From Corynebacterium epidermidicanis (GTDB lineage Bacteria; Actinomycetota; Actinomycetes; Mycobacteriales; Mycobacteriaceae), in the NCBI RefSeq assembly GCF_001021025.1, contig NZ_CP011541.1:558001-622000 (forward strand): a stretch of DNA of 64,000 nt. The letters are read 5' to 3'. Below, piece after piece: positions 56,558 through 64,000 of the stretch (its first letter is position 1; each line of letters starts with the position of its first letter). A program made the translations under genes and the position numbers. The notes under the pieces were generated by a model. It saw nothing but the letters and a program-made list of their open reading frames with translations, had not been told where the DNA came from and did not search any database.

Positions 56558-56788
56558 CTATTTTTTGCGCGGCAACGCAAAGAGTAGCCACAATAGCAGG
56601 CCTATTGCAGGAAGTGTAACCACGATTAGTCCCCAGAAAACTGCCGAGATAACAGAGTTTTTCTGGAGCTCAATTCCCGCGACAGTCAGTACGATCGCTA
56701 GGTGCACGAAGAATAAGCTGGCCCAGGCAAGATCTGCGCCCCAAGGGATAGTTGTTGCGGACGCAAGGTTATGGCATGCAGGAACCAC
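56558..56788 (-). CDS. Small membrane protein, unknown
   Basis: 76 residues with two membrane helices (about 21-40 and 48-70) and a basic end FALPRKK. The GTG start overlaps the end of the upstream secreted-protein gene by 20 nt, so the pair is coupled. Only 9 nt separate its stop from the convergent purK stop. Function unknown; a partner or immunity role for the secreted protein is possible but unproven. Confidence 0.5.
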   Translation of the reverse strand: MVPACHNLASATTIPWGADLAWASLFFVHLAIVLTVAGIELQKNSVISAVFWGLIVVTLPAIGLLLWLLFALPRKK

Positions 56789-57372
56789 CGATATGTCCTG
56801 ACGCTTCAGATCGACCGGGGAAAGTGGTTTGACGAGCGCAAGGGTAGTGGTGTGTTCCTGGAATCCATTCTGGTGCGTCCCAGACCTTAAAGTGTCCTTG
56901 AGCTACCGATACGCCCCGATCTCCGTAGTTGGTCGCTCCTTGTGCTGAGATCCCTTCAAAAGTATAACCTGGAGCAACCTTTTGACCACTGGCGCCCGTT
57001 ATGGAATGGGAAGTGATTCGATCGTTTTCTGCACACCAGTGGCTGGATACAAAGAGTCGATATGTTACAAAGCCAAAGTTGCTTCGGTAGTCTTGCTGGA
57101 TTTGTTGATTCCAACAACCATTGCTTGCTCGCATTGGCATGGCTTGATCGGTAGTGAGCTCAGTTGTTGTCACTGTCGTAGGGGCCATTGCCTCGACGAA
57201 GGTGTGTTTCTCAGCATCGGTTAGTTGGGAAAATGTTTGTTCAGGATCTGCCGATTGCATGACATGCGTTACCAGTTGTTCATTGTCCAGCGTATTTGCT
57301 GAAGCTACGGCGGGAAAATTTATTGCGGTCAGTAATGCGCAAACGGGTAGGCGGAGTTTTTTTTAATTTCAT
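56769..57372 (-). pseudogene. Secreted protein disrupted in its signal peptide by an A8 tract
   Basis: ATG 57372 (AAAGG 6 nt upstream) starts MKLKK and then meets eight A. Read as is, the frame gives TPPTRLRITDRN and stops at 57280. With one A fewer it gives LRLPVCALLTAINFPAVASA, a proper Sec signal, and continues in frame into the downstream open frame (LDNEQLVTHVMQSADPEQ) to a stop at 56769, a protein of about 200 residues. The mature part has four Cys, is Trp/Tyr-rich and not assigned. Slippage in the A8 tract or a sequencing error are both possible. Confidence 0.65.
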
Positions 57373-57539
57373 GGCAAACCTTTCTTGTTGAGGTCTTGCT
57401 TGTTGGGACCGGAAAGAGCGGTTGGTCGCCCTTGAGGGCCAGTGTATTTGAAAAATGGAATAATGCAATGCATTTTCAAAAACATGGTGTTACGGGGTGC
57501 TGGTAATGTTATGGCGAGCAAGAATTGGAAGGATTAGTA

Positions 57540-58040
57540 ATGGAGCCACTCGTAGGACTCATCATGGGCTCGGATTCGGACTGGCCGACTGTCGAGCCGG
57601 CTGCCGAGGTGCTCGCGCAGTTCGATATCCCGTTTGAGGTGGGCGTCGTGAGCGCGCACCGCACCCCGGAGCGCATGTTGGCGTACGCCAAGGAGGCCCA
57701 CACGCGTGGCCTGAAGTGCATTATTGCCTGCGCCGGTGGCGCGGCGCACCTGCCGGGCATGGTGGCTGCGGCAACCCCGCTGCCGGTCATCGGTATTCCG
57801 CGTGCGTTGAAGGATCTCGACGGCATGGATTCGCTGCTGTCGATCGTGCAGATGCCTGGTGGCGTGCCGGTTGCGACCGTCTCCATTGGTGGCGCGAAGA
57901 ACGCCGGTCTACTGGCCGCGCGCATTCTTTCGGCCGGTGATCCAGGTTTGGTCGAGAAGATGGTCGCCTACCAGGACGCCATGCGCGAAGAAGTACTTGC
58001 AAAGGATGAGGCCTTGCGTCAGCGCCTCATGGAGAGCTAG
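57540..58040 (+). CDS. purE: N5-CAIR mutase
   Basis: 166 residues; converts N5-CAIR to CAIR in purine synthesis. [17 protein letters not shown] at the N-terminus (the SDxP loop), [10 protein letters not shown] with the active-site His, and [13 protein letters not shown] are intact. ATG 57540 is chosen because GGAAGGA lies 6 nt upstream; the open frame begins five codons earlier with TTG. Followed directly by the YdcF-like gene. Confidence 0.96.
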   Translation: MEPLVGLIMGSDSDWPTVEPAAEVLAQFDIPFEVGVVSAHRTPERMLAYAKEAHTRGLKCIIACAGGAAHLPGMVAAATPLPVIGIPRALKDLDGMDSLLSIVQMPGGVPVATVSIGGAKNAGLLAARILSAGDPGLVEKMVAYQDAMREEVLAKDEALRQRLMES

Positions 58041-58487
58041 ATGCACGAGCCCGTGCTGATCCTGGGCAGCAGGCTTATCGACGGCCGTCCCGGGCGCACC
58101 CTTGAGCGGCGACTTACCGCCGCACTGCCTCACATTTCCGATCACGTTGTCGTCTCCGGCCACATGGGGGAGGCCGAGGCGATGCGTGATTGGCTCATTT
58201 CTCATGGTGTCCCTTCGGACGTGATCACCGTGGAGAATCAGGCCCGCTCGACCAATGAGAACCTGGAGCATGCTTTCAGCGTTTTGAAGGGCTACCCACG
58301 TTGGATCGTCGTGACCAGCGATTTCCATGCCTGGCGCACCAAGATGTGGGCGTGGCACCACGGCATTTCTATTGACTTGGTGACCGCTCGCACGCCGGTT
58401 TCTAAAGCGCCGAAAATGTGGATACGAGAAGCCTTCGCGCTCCCGCATTCCTTGGGGAGGATCCTGTGGCGGAAGCTGCGGGGTTAA
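58041..58487 (+). CDS. YdcF/SanA-like DUF218 protein
   Basis: 148 residues with the DUF218 core: LILGSRLIDGRPGRTLERRL, VVVSGHMGEAEAMRDWLI, VENQARSTNENLEHA and VTSDFHAWRTKM. The family is linked to envelope or lipid-carrier metabolism in enterobacteria; here it has no membrane anchor, so its role is open. The ATG follows the purE stop without a gap, so it is translationally coupled. Confidence 0.85.
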   Translation: MHEPVLILGSRLIDGRPGRTLERRLTAALPHISDHVVVSGHMGEAEAMRDWLISHGVPSDVITVENQARSTNENLEHAFSVLKGYPRWIVVTSDFHAWRTKMWAWHHGISIDLVTARTPVSKAPKMWIREAFALPHSLGRILWRKLRG

Positions 58488-58747
58488 AAGTCGCGGTACA
58501 CTTCGCATCGATGCCCGATGGCCAACACGAGAATGAGCAATACGCCGTCTTGAATCTCGTAAATAATGCGGAAATTGCCAACTCGGATCCGCAATTCGCC
58601 AGCTCCGCCCATAATTTTCTTGACACCAGCTGGGCGGGGATCATTTTGGAGTCGTTCGATCGTTCGAACTATTGATACCTGTTCCTTCTTCTGAAGCTTT
58701 CGCAGGCTCTTTGCAGCGGCGTTGGAGTATCTGATGCCGTAAGTCAT
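58484..58747 (-). CDS. RelE/ParE-family toxin
   Basis: 87 residues: YGIRYSNAAAKSLRKLQKKE at the N-terminus and GAGELRIRVGNFRIIYEIQD with C-terminal AIGHRCEVYRDF, the layout of RelE mRNA interferases (basic core, R-x-R-x-G-x-x-R-x-I-Y, C-terminal Tyr). Starts 7 nt after the antitoxin gene. Overlaps the convergent DUF218 gene end by 4 nt. Confidence 0.87.
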   Translation of the reverse strand: MTYGIRYSNAAAKSLRKLQKKEQVSIVRTIERLQNDPRPAGVKKIMGGAGELRIRVGNFRIIYEIQDGVLLILVLAIGHRCEVYRDF

Positions 58748-58754
58748 CTATGGC

Positions 58755-59009
58755 CTACTGGTCGATGCCGAGTTCCGCCTTCAGTTCCTCATGGCTGATT
58801 GTCACGGTTTCCTCGCGAGCTTTCGCTGCTGCGGCGATGTCGTCTCTGTCTTCCAAAGCTTCGATCGCCGCCTCATAAAACTCTTGGGAAACGAGTACTG
58901 CTCGGGGACGGGTGCCACGGCTCAAAATTGAAACGGGTTCCCGCTGGGCGACATCGATGTATCGACTCATTTCAGATCGAAACTTGGAGGACGTGATGCT
59001 GGTGGTCAT
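58755..59009 (-). CDS. Phd/YefM-family antitoxin
   Basis: 84 residues: TSITSSKFRSEMSRYIDVAQREPVSI, then RPRAVLVSQEFYEAAIEALED, the Phd/YefM DNA-binding fold, and a helical acidic tail that should wrap the RelE-like toxin. Partner of the downstream gene. Upstream lie three TGTAC repeats that are the probable autoregulatory site. Confidence 0.87.
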   Translation of the reverse strand: MTTSITSSKFRSEMSRYIDVAQREPVSILSRGTRPRAVLVSQEFYEAAIEALEDRDDIAAAAKAREETVTISHEELKAELGIDQ

Positions 59010-59018
59010 TATCTGAAG

Positions 59019-59041
59019 TGTACGAGATGTACAAGTTGTAC
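59019..59041. promoter_or_regulatory. TGTAC repeats, antitoxin operator
   Basis: TGTAC at 59019, 59028 and 59037, a strict 9-nt period, beginning 10 nt upstream of the antitoxin start. GTAC is itself palindromic, so each unit is a half-site candidate. Confidence 0.55.
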
Positions 59042-59049
59042 GTCAATGC

Positions 59050-59682
59050 CTAGCTCACCACTCCAGCCCGAAACGCCCAGATCACGAGCTGCACCCTTGA
59101 ACTGGCCCCGACTTTCGCCATCGCGGACGACAAGTGAGTTTTCACTGTAGAAGGCTCCAAGTACAACTCCCGCCCGATTTCGATGTTGGTGAGGCCCTGC
59201 CCCAGCGCCCGAACGCAGTCGAGCTCGCGTGCCGTGAGCAGCTCTGAATCCACCACGGCACGCGCTTTTCGACGCCCGAATTCCGCAATCACACGTTTTG
59301 TGACCGCAGCATCCACCATGCCTTCTCCTGAAGCCGCTCGTTTGACGCCCTCGATGAGGTCAGCCATCGGAGAGTCCTTGAGCATGACGCCGCAGGCGCC
59401 AGCTTCGAGCGCGCCAAAGACGTATTCGTCAAGGTCAAAGGTGGTGATCACGATGATCGCAGGCGGATTCTCTTGCTTGTTAATCTCCGTGGTGGCGTAG
59501 ATGCCATCCCCATCGGGCATGCGGATGTCCATGCACACCACGTCGACGTCGCGGGCCTTCGCAATGGCCTCATTCCCGGAAGCTGCCTCGGCCACCACGG
59601 TGATTTCTCCGGTGGCCTCGAAGATCGCTTTGAGACCCTGCCTGATCAGTGGCTGATCATCTACCAAAAGCACTCGAATCAT
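59050..59682 (-). CDS. LuxR/NarL-family response regulator
   Basis: 210 residues. Receiver domain with VLLVDDQPLIRQGL (acidic pocket) and the phosphoacceptor Asp in VVCMDIRMPDGDG. C-terminal LuxR helix-turn-helix LTARELDCVRALGQGLTNIEIGRELY, STVKTHLSSAMAKVG. ATG 59682 overlaps the kinase stop (ATGA) and has GGAGGAAG upstream. It probably controls the ABC exporter encoded upstream in the same operon-like run. Confidence 0.92.
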   Translation of the reverse strand: MIRVLLVDDQPLIRQGLKAIFEATGEITVVAEAASGNEAIAKARDVDVVCMDIRMPDGDGIYATTEINKQENPPAIIVITTFDLDEYVFGALEAGACGVMLKDSPMADLIEGVKRAASGEGMVDAAVTKRVIAEFGRRKARAVVDSELLTARELDCVRALGQGLTNIEIGRELYLEPSTVKTHLSSAMAKVGASSRVQLVIWAFRAGVVS

Positions 59683-60821
59683 GGCTTCCTCCACTTGATG
59701 CGTACGAGCCAGCCGTCGGCGGTTGGTCCGTTGAATGCGGTGGCACCAACCGCATGGGCACGTTCTTGGATGCTGATGATGCCGCGCCCTGATTCGCCTC
59801 GTTCAAAAGAACCTGACGTTAAAACACACAGTTCATCATCGCTCAAGGTCACGGTTACTGGAGCGCCGGCAGCATGCTTGCGTGCATTGGTGAGCGCCTC
59901 CTGGGTGATCCGGTACGCAGCAACTCGTTCAGCACCCGACAACACCGATGTGTCAGAAAAGGCTACCTCCTGTCCCAACCCACGAACTTCCGAGATCAAC
60001 GCAGGCAAATCTGTAGGTTGCGGAACTCGAGAAACCTCGGCATCGGTGACAGAAAGCTTGCCCACCGTTGCGCGGACATCCTGCAGTGCCTTCGTGATGG
60101 ATGAAGTCACGTGATCCAAATGCTCTTTGGACGCACGGGGATTGACGTCGATAAGCGCGCGTGCTGCTTGGGCCTGGATGGCGATGGCGGAGAGGTGGTG
60201 GGCGGTGGTGTCGTGGAGTTCGCGGGCGATACGGGCGCGCTCCTCGATGATGGCGTTGCGTTCGGCCAGCTCTGCCTGACGGGCGAGGGACTCGGTGAGT
60301 TCGCGGCTATTGCGGACCGCAAGACCGATGGCGAACATGACGACGAGCGGAAGCAGCCAGCCGAGTGCGGTGAGCAGGGCGAAAAGCGTCGGGTTCATGT
60401 CACCCAAAACTGGGGTGGTGAAAGCCCGGGCGATGCCAATCGTGAGGCCCGCAATCACAAGAAGCGCGATGTCGCGGGTCTTCGAACGGGTATGAAGCGC
60501 CAATGAAAACGCAGCAACCGTGGCGGCGATGCCGTTGTAGCCCAGGCTCTGCTCGCCGGTGACCAGGCAATAGAGGGGAAGCAGGAGTTCAGCTGCCGAG
60601 ATACCGAGTATCACGAGGACCGGGAAATGGCGGCGCCACAGCAGCATGCTCGCTTTGGCAACAATGGTCAACAGGATGAGCCAAAACTGCACCGGAGAGA
60701 CTGCGAAACTGAAGGTCGCTGGCGCCACCGTGTGGGACATCAGGAATCCGAACAGGTCCAGTCCCAGCGCGATGGCGGCTACCGAAATGTCCCTAGTAGA
60801 AGGGCGATTCATAACATCCAT
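59679..60821 (-). CDS. Sensor histidine kinase (HisKA_3 type)
   Basis: About 380 residues: five to six N-terminal membrane segments without a large extracytoplasmic domain, then ARIARELHDTTAHHLSAIAI with the phosphorylated His, and an HATPase domain with EALTNARKHA and GRGIISIQERAHAVG. This pattern is that of kinases sensing envelope stress or antibiotics together with an ABC transporter. The start overlaps the permease stop. Confidence 0.9.
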   Translation of the reverse strand: MDVMNRPSTRDISVAAIALGLDLFGFLMSHTVAPATFSFAVSPVQFWLILLTIVAKASMLLWRRHFPVLVILGISAAELLLPLYCLVTGEQSLGYNGIAATVAAFSLALHTRSKTRDIALLVIAGLTIGIARAFTTPVLGDMNPTLFALLTALGWLLPLVVMFAIGLAVRNSRELTESLARQAELAERNAIIEERARIARELHDTTAHHLSAIAIQAQAARALIDVNPRASKEHLDHVTSSITKALQDVRATVGKLSVTDAEVSRVPQPTDLPALISEVRGLGQEVAFSDTSVLSGAERVAAYRITQEALTNARKHAAGAPVTVTLSDDELCVLTSGSFERGESGRGIISIQERAHAVGATAFNGPTADGWLVRIKWRKP

Positions 60822-60822
60822 G

Positions 60823-61650
60823 TTAGAGGTTTGCGCGAGTGAATCGGGCAAGTCCAAGGCCCATGCTGAGTGCCGCCCACGCGCCAAGTGCACTGATGCC
60901 GACCCACGGATTGAGTGTTTGCGTCAGGCCTTGGCCGCCGGCGATCGTGACGGCAGAAGTCGGCAGCCAGCTGTACGCATAAGGATCCCAGCCAGCCATG
61001 GCGCCGACGGTTCCGAAGATCACTCCAGCCATCACCACAGCGACGACAATACCGATCGCAGAACCCACCTTGCGCACGGCCAGCACCACACCAGTGAGCG
61101 CGAGAGCCAGCAGCACAACGGCCAAAGTGCCGCGCAGCCACATCATCGCCACATCTGCGGTCGGAGCAACCAAGGACGCATCGCTCATGGGAGCCGCGAC
61201 CAGGGCAATCAAGGCACTGAAGATGCATGCCCCGACGCACACAAGCAGGACGGAGCACAGCACTGCGGCTGTCAGAGACAGTGCCCACTTCAAACGCGAA
61301 CCTGTTCCGACCACTTTCCACACCACAGCGCCACTGGAAAAGGCGTAGCTAGCTGCAGTGATGGTGAGCGCGACGATGGCGATGATAAAAATTGAGATAC
61401 TAGAGGATTGCCCGGATCCGGTGATGTCGAGGGCTGCCAGCTGGAATCCGGCCTTGGCCGGGTCGGAGGCGTCGATAAGCGCCTGTACCTGCTGGCCTGC
61501 GGGGCCGTCACCGGCTTGCGGCGGGTCGATCTTGAGCAGGAATGGCAGCGACCATTGCAGGGTGGCGCCGACGCCGGCCATGAGGATCGCGAGGATAGAT
61601 ACGACCAGCATGTTTGGCAGGTGACGCAGGGTGTAAAGTTCGGATTTCAT
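60823..61650 (-). CDS. ABC transporter permease (ABC-2 type)
   Basis: 275 residues starting MKSELYTLRHLPNMLVVSIL, with six membrane segments and a large loop between the first and second, as in ABC-2 exporters of the LanFEG/drug type. It starts 2 nt after the ATPase stop; the kinase follows with overlapping codons. Substrate unknown. Confidence 0.87.
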   Translation of the reverse strand: MKSELYTLRHLPNMLVVSILAILMAGVGATLQWSLPFLLKIDPPQAGDGPAGQQVQALIDASDPAKAGFQLAALDITGSGQSSSISIFIIAIVALTITAASYAFSSGAVVWKVVGTGSRLKWALSLTAAVLCSVLLVCVGACIFSALIALVAAPMSDASLVAPTADVAMMWLRGTLAVVLLALALTGVVLAVRKVGSAIGIVVAVVMAGVIFGTVGAMAGWDPYAYSWLPTSAVTIAGGQGLTQTLNPWVGISALGAWAALSMGLGLARFTRANL

Positions 61651-61652
61651 GG

Positions 61653-62312
61653 CTAGCCTTTCGTGGTGTGGGCGAAGTAGGTGGCTTCGAGATCGGGGAT
61701 GTCGGCGACCGCGCCGGTGAAAGTGGTGTGGCCGCGGGCGATGATGACAACGTCGTCGGCAATGGCCGCAGCTTCGGCCAGGTGGTGGGTGGCCATGAGG
61801 ACGGCCTTGCCCCGGTCAGCTTCGGCGCGCATGAGCTGGCCGAACCAGCGGATGCCGTCGGGGTCCAGACCCGAGGACGGCTCGTCCAGGATGATGATGT
61901 CCGGATCCTGCAGCAGCGCGCCTGCCAGTGCAATTCGCCGCTTCATGCCAAGCGAGAACGTCTTGATGAGCCGGTCGCAGCGGTGCGCCATGTCGACAAG
62001 CTCCAGGACTTCCTGCACCCGCCGCTTGTCGACGCCATAAAGGTGCGCCATCGCTTGGAGATGCCTGCGTCCAGTGAGAGTTGGGACGAGGCCACCGTCG
62101 TCAAGGAGGAGACCGATGCGACCATTGATCTCTTTGGTGCCGGTCGATTTCACCAGGCCGAGCGTGGCACGCAATGTGGTCGACTTGCCTGCACCATTGG
62201 GGCCGAGCAGGGCAGTGATTCGGCCAGGAGCTGCAGTGAGATTCGCCCCGTGTACAACCTCATGTCCGTTAAAGGAGACCGTGATGTCTCGTGCTGTGAA
62301 TGTGGTGTTCAT
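61653..62312 (-). CDS. ABC transporter ATP-binding protein
   Basis: 219 residues from ATG 62312 (AAAAGGC upstream). Walker A GPNGAGKSTT, a signature-type segment FSLGMKRRIALAGALLQ and Walker B DIIILDEPSSGLDPDG are intact, with the switch His in MATHHLAE. First gene of the exporter/two-component run. Similar ABC-2 ATPases power export of peptide antibiotics or lipids. Confidence 0.93.
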   Translation of the reverse strand: MNTTFTARDITVSFNGHEVVHGANLTAAPGRITALLGPNGAGKSTTLRATLGLVKSTGTKEINGRIGLLLDDGGLVPTLTGRRHLQAMAHLYGVDKRRVQEVLELVDMAHRCDRLIKTFSLGMKRRIALAGALLQDPDIIILDEPSSGLDPDGIRWFGQLMRAEADRGKAVLMATHHLAEAAAIADDVVIIARGHTTFTGAVADIPDLEATYFAHTTKG

Positions 62313-62411
62313 GCCTTTTACGCTATTGAGCAATGGCATGAAAAACATCGGCTAAGCAGGCAGTCTTTGGTTTCCGCCATCTGGGGGAGGTTTACTTCGC
62401 CGAGGATGGGA

Positions 62412-62429
62412 TGTACTGTTTTTTGTACA
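62412..62429. promoter_or_regulatory. TGTAC-N8-GTACA palindrome, yefM operator
   Basis: Two GTAC cores 12 nt apart, just upstream of the yefM Shine-Dalgarno GGAGG. E. coli yefM-yoeB is autoregulated through TGTACA motifs, also spaced about 12 bp. Confidence 0.6.
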
Positions 62430-62442
62430 GGAGGTGTTTGCT

Positions 62443-62697
62443 ATGAAGACGATCAGTTACACCGAGTCGCGTGCGAATTATGCGCGGGTACTGGATGAAG
62501 TTGTCAATGATCGCGAACCTGTCACCATTACGCGGGCGGGCCACGAATCTGTCGTGATGATGTCCCTAGATGATTACTCGTCATTGCAGGAAACCGCTTA
62601 CCTTATGCGTTCTCCGGCAAATGCCCGACGGCTTTTCGACGCGCTGGAGCGTGTGAAAGCTGGGGATGTAACAGAGCACGAGCTCATTGAGGACTAA
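62443..62697 (+). CDS. yefM: YefM-family antitoxin
   Basis: 84 residues: MKTISYTESRANYARVLDEV, VNDREPVTITRAGHESVVMM, LDDYSSLQETAYLMRSPAN, typical of YefM including the YLMRSP motif, and an acidic C-terminus. ATG 62443 has GGAGG 7-8 nt upstream. It neutralises the YoeB toxin encoded 5 nt downstream and should bind the TGTAC palindrome. Confidence 0.93.
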   Translation: MKTISYTESRANYARVLDEVVNDREPVTITRAGHESVVMMSLDDYSSLQETAYLMRSPANARRLFDALERVKAGDVTEHELIED

Positions 62698-62702
62698 GGT
62701 TC

Positions 62703-62957
62703 ATGCTCCTCACTTGGGATGAGAATGTCTGGGAAGATTATCTGTGGTGGCAAGCGCACGACCGGAAAGTCTTGAAGCGGATCAATACTCTGATCAAGGA
62801 CATTGCCAGGAATGGCAACGAGGGAATCGGTAAGCCCGAGCCACTGAAACATGAATTTGCCGGATTCTGGTCTCGACGAATCACTGAAGAGCATCGCCTC
62901 GTCTACCGAGCGAGCGAAAACGAAATCACTGTGCTGGCTTGTCGTTACCATTACTAG
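62703..62957 (+). CDS. yoeB: YoeB-family mRNA interferase toxin
   Basis: 84 residues with the complete YoeB pattern: WEDYLWWQAHDRKVLKRIN, GIGKPEPLKHEFAGFWSRRI, EEHRLVYR and the terminal CRYHY with catalytic His and Tyr. Cleaves mRNA on ribosomes when YefM is lost. Overlaps the end of the convergent membrane gene by 32 nt. Confidence 0.95.
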   Translation: MLLTWDENVWEDYLWWQAHDRKVLKRINTLIKDIARNGNEGIGKPEPLKHEFAGFWSRRITEEHRLVYRASENEITVLACRYHY

Positions 62958-63540
62958 TTTTAGTCAGACGGGCTCGAGGCCGCCACGCGAAAGCAATCGC
63001 AGGGCAGATGAGTACGGCCATTCCGATGGGTTGAATGGTGTTGGGGCCTTCCTCCTGGAAGACGTATCCAATGAGCGGGAACGCGATGGCAAACCAGAGC
63101 GCGCACAATACTGCGAATGCCAGCAAAACCCATCGCCAAGAAGATCGCTCATCAACAGGTTCCTGGGGGACCAGCAATGCGCCCAAGCGGCGAAGAGCTG
63201 CAGAAACCGCTGCAACAACTCCTCCGTACGGTGCGACGAGTCCAAGGACCGCAGTCACGCTCAGAATTGGTTCGCCGCGCAGCGGGATTGAATACTTGTA
63301 GATGACTGCTATCGATGCGACGGCTAATAGCGCATCAACCCAAAAGGAGCGGATGCTGACTCGCTGCAGCAAGGGGAAGAAGAACACCGAGGAAATCGAT
63401 CCCAGTAAAGCGAGGCCGGCCTACGGGCTCAGATCGAGAGGGAGGAAGTGGGCAACTACTGCCACCAACAGAAGCGCAATCTCGAGCAGCGGGTATCGCC
63501 ACGTCGGGATGCTCGCTAGTGGGGCAGCAGATTTCCGCAC
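62926..63540 (-). pseudogene. Membrane protein with an in-frame stop (TAG)
   Basis: One frame from GTG 63540 (GAGGT upstream) reads a membrane segment LEIALLLVAVVAHFLPLDLSP, hits TAG at 63421-63423, and continues in the same frame with GLALLGSISSVFFFPLLQRV and about four further membrane segments to 62926. The whole would be about 204 residues. No family recognised. A single lesion, so either a fresh nonsense mutation or an error; restart near 63387 would give 153 residues. Confidence 0.5.
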
Positions 63541-63557
63541 TCTCTACCTCGTTGTTG

Positions 63558-64000
63558 CTAGTTCTGCGCCAGCTGCGCCGTCTCCTGTCGATCCAATCGA
63601 CCGAAGTTGTAGTACGCCGCGCAGGCGCCTTCAGGGGAGACCATGCAGGTGCCAATCGGGGTTTGCGGAGTGCAGGCGGTGCCGAATACCTTGCACTGCC
63701 ATGGCTTGATGCGTCCGGTGAGGACGGAGCCGCATTCGCAGGCGGCGGGGTCTTCGACGCGTCGGCCCGGTACGTTGAACTTCTTTTCGGCATCCCACTT
63801 CGCATATTCAGGGGCGATGCCCATGCCGGAGTTGTCGAGCCAACCGAGGCCGCGCCATTCGAAGGTGTCGCGCAGGGTGAATACGCGGTCGAGCAGCGCC
63901 TTAGCAGCCGGGTTGCCCTCTGCACGAACGACGCGGGCGTACTGGTTGTCCACGCGCTTTGGCTCGTCGTGTGCGAACTGGGAAACGAGCATGGCTACGG
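63558..64000 (-). CDS. hypD: Hydrogenase maturation protein HypD (C-terminal part)
   Basis: The 3' end of hypD, cut by the window edge. The visible 144 codons include the family's NQYARVV, WRGLGWLDNSGM and the Cys-rich end EDPAACECGSVLTGRIKPWQC, FGTACTPQTPIGTCMVSPEGACAAYY, which carries the [4Fe-4S]-binding and terminal Cys residues. HypD builds the Fe(CN)2CO group of [NiFe] hydrogenases with HypC, so hydrogenase genes are expected beyond the window. Confidence 0.9.
   Translation of the reverse strand, partial: VAMLVSQFAHDEPKRVDNQYARVVRAEGNPAAKALLDRVFTLRDTFEWRGLGWLDNSGMGIAPEYAKWDAEKKFNVPGRRVEDPAACECGSVLTGRIKPWQCKVFGTACTPQTPIGTCMVSPEGACAAYYNFGRLDRQETAQLAQN

Overview
The window looks like a chromosomal segment of a Corynebacterium. 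The evidence is the block accBC / sseA / maf / accE / dtsR2 / dtsR1 / birA / purK / purE, an actinobacterial pyruvate carboxylase, lpdA of the disulfide-less type, an LGFP-repeat wall protein, DUF3151, and many genes with a TANNNT box 7-9 nt before the start codon (leaderless transcripts). The species cannot be fixed from the sequence alone.

Layout. 1-13 kb is housekeeping: xthA, panC, trpS, a BrkB-type membrane protein, an RDD protein, a deaminase-like protein without its metal ligands, an NlpC/P60 protein with a small helical partner, upp, a phosphohexomutase and an M20 amidohydrolase. 13-18 kb starts with lpdA, whose codon usage changes abruptly near 13.92 kb. It continues into a lipoprotein plus LGFP/papain-like secreted protein locus that is AT-rich on one side and has its signal peptide cut off by an in-frame stop. 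18-25 kb holds pyc, a secreted beta-lactamase-fold-like protein, a sirtuin and glpK. 25-31 kb is a decayed tandem cluster (DUF1963, DUF1707, a small unknown gene) interrupted by a 3.4-kb AT-rich island carrying an unusual cytochrome P450 and an MFS transporter. The island is flanked by about 120-bp direct repeats derived from the small unknown gene. 31-46 kb is acyl-CoA carboxylase country (accBC, accE, two dtsR genes, birA) with sseA, a Cj0069-family protein, a phosphate transporter, an LDH-family enzyme, a frameshifted OPT transporter and maf.

46.6-55.3 kb is an accessory insertion between the PH-domain gene after birA and purK. It contains a duplicated 3' piece of that PH-domain gene, a pair of 112-bp inverted repeats, a dead and an intact IS110-type transposase, and then a four-gene operon that reads as a sporulation-delaying-protein (SDP) type peptide toxin system: SdpC-like precursor, SdpA-like, SdpB/HTTM-like and an SdpI/DUF1648-like candidate immunity protein. 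Two frameshifted genes follow it. This SDP-like locus is the most exciting system in the window. 55-64 kb returns to purK/purE, with two toxin-antitoxin modules that carry similar TGTAC operator motifs, a two-component system with an ABC exporter, and the 3' end of hypD at the edge.

Several genes are broken by single events (OPT transporter, LGFP protein, a secreted protein with an A8 tract in its signal peptide, a membrane protein with a TAG). These may be real decay or phase variation, or sequencing errors; the reads would decide.
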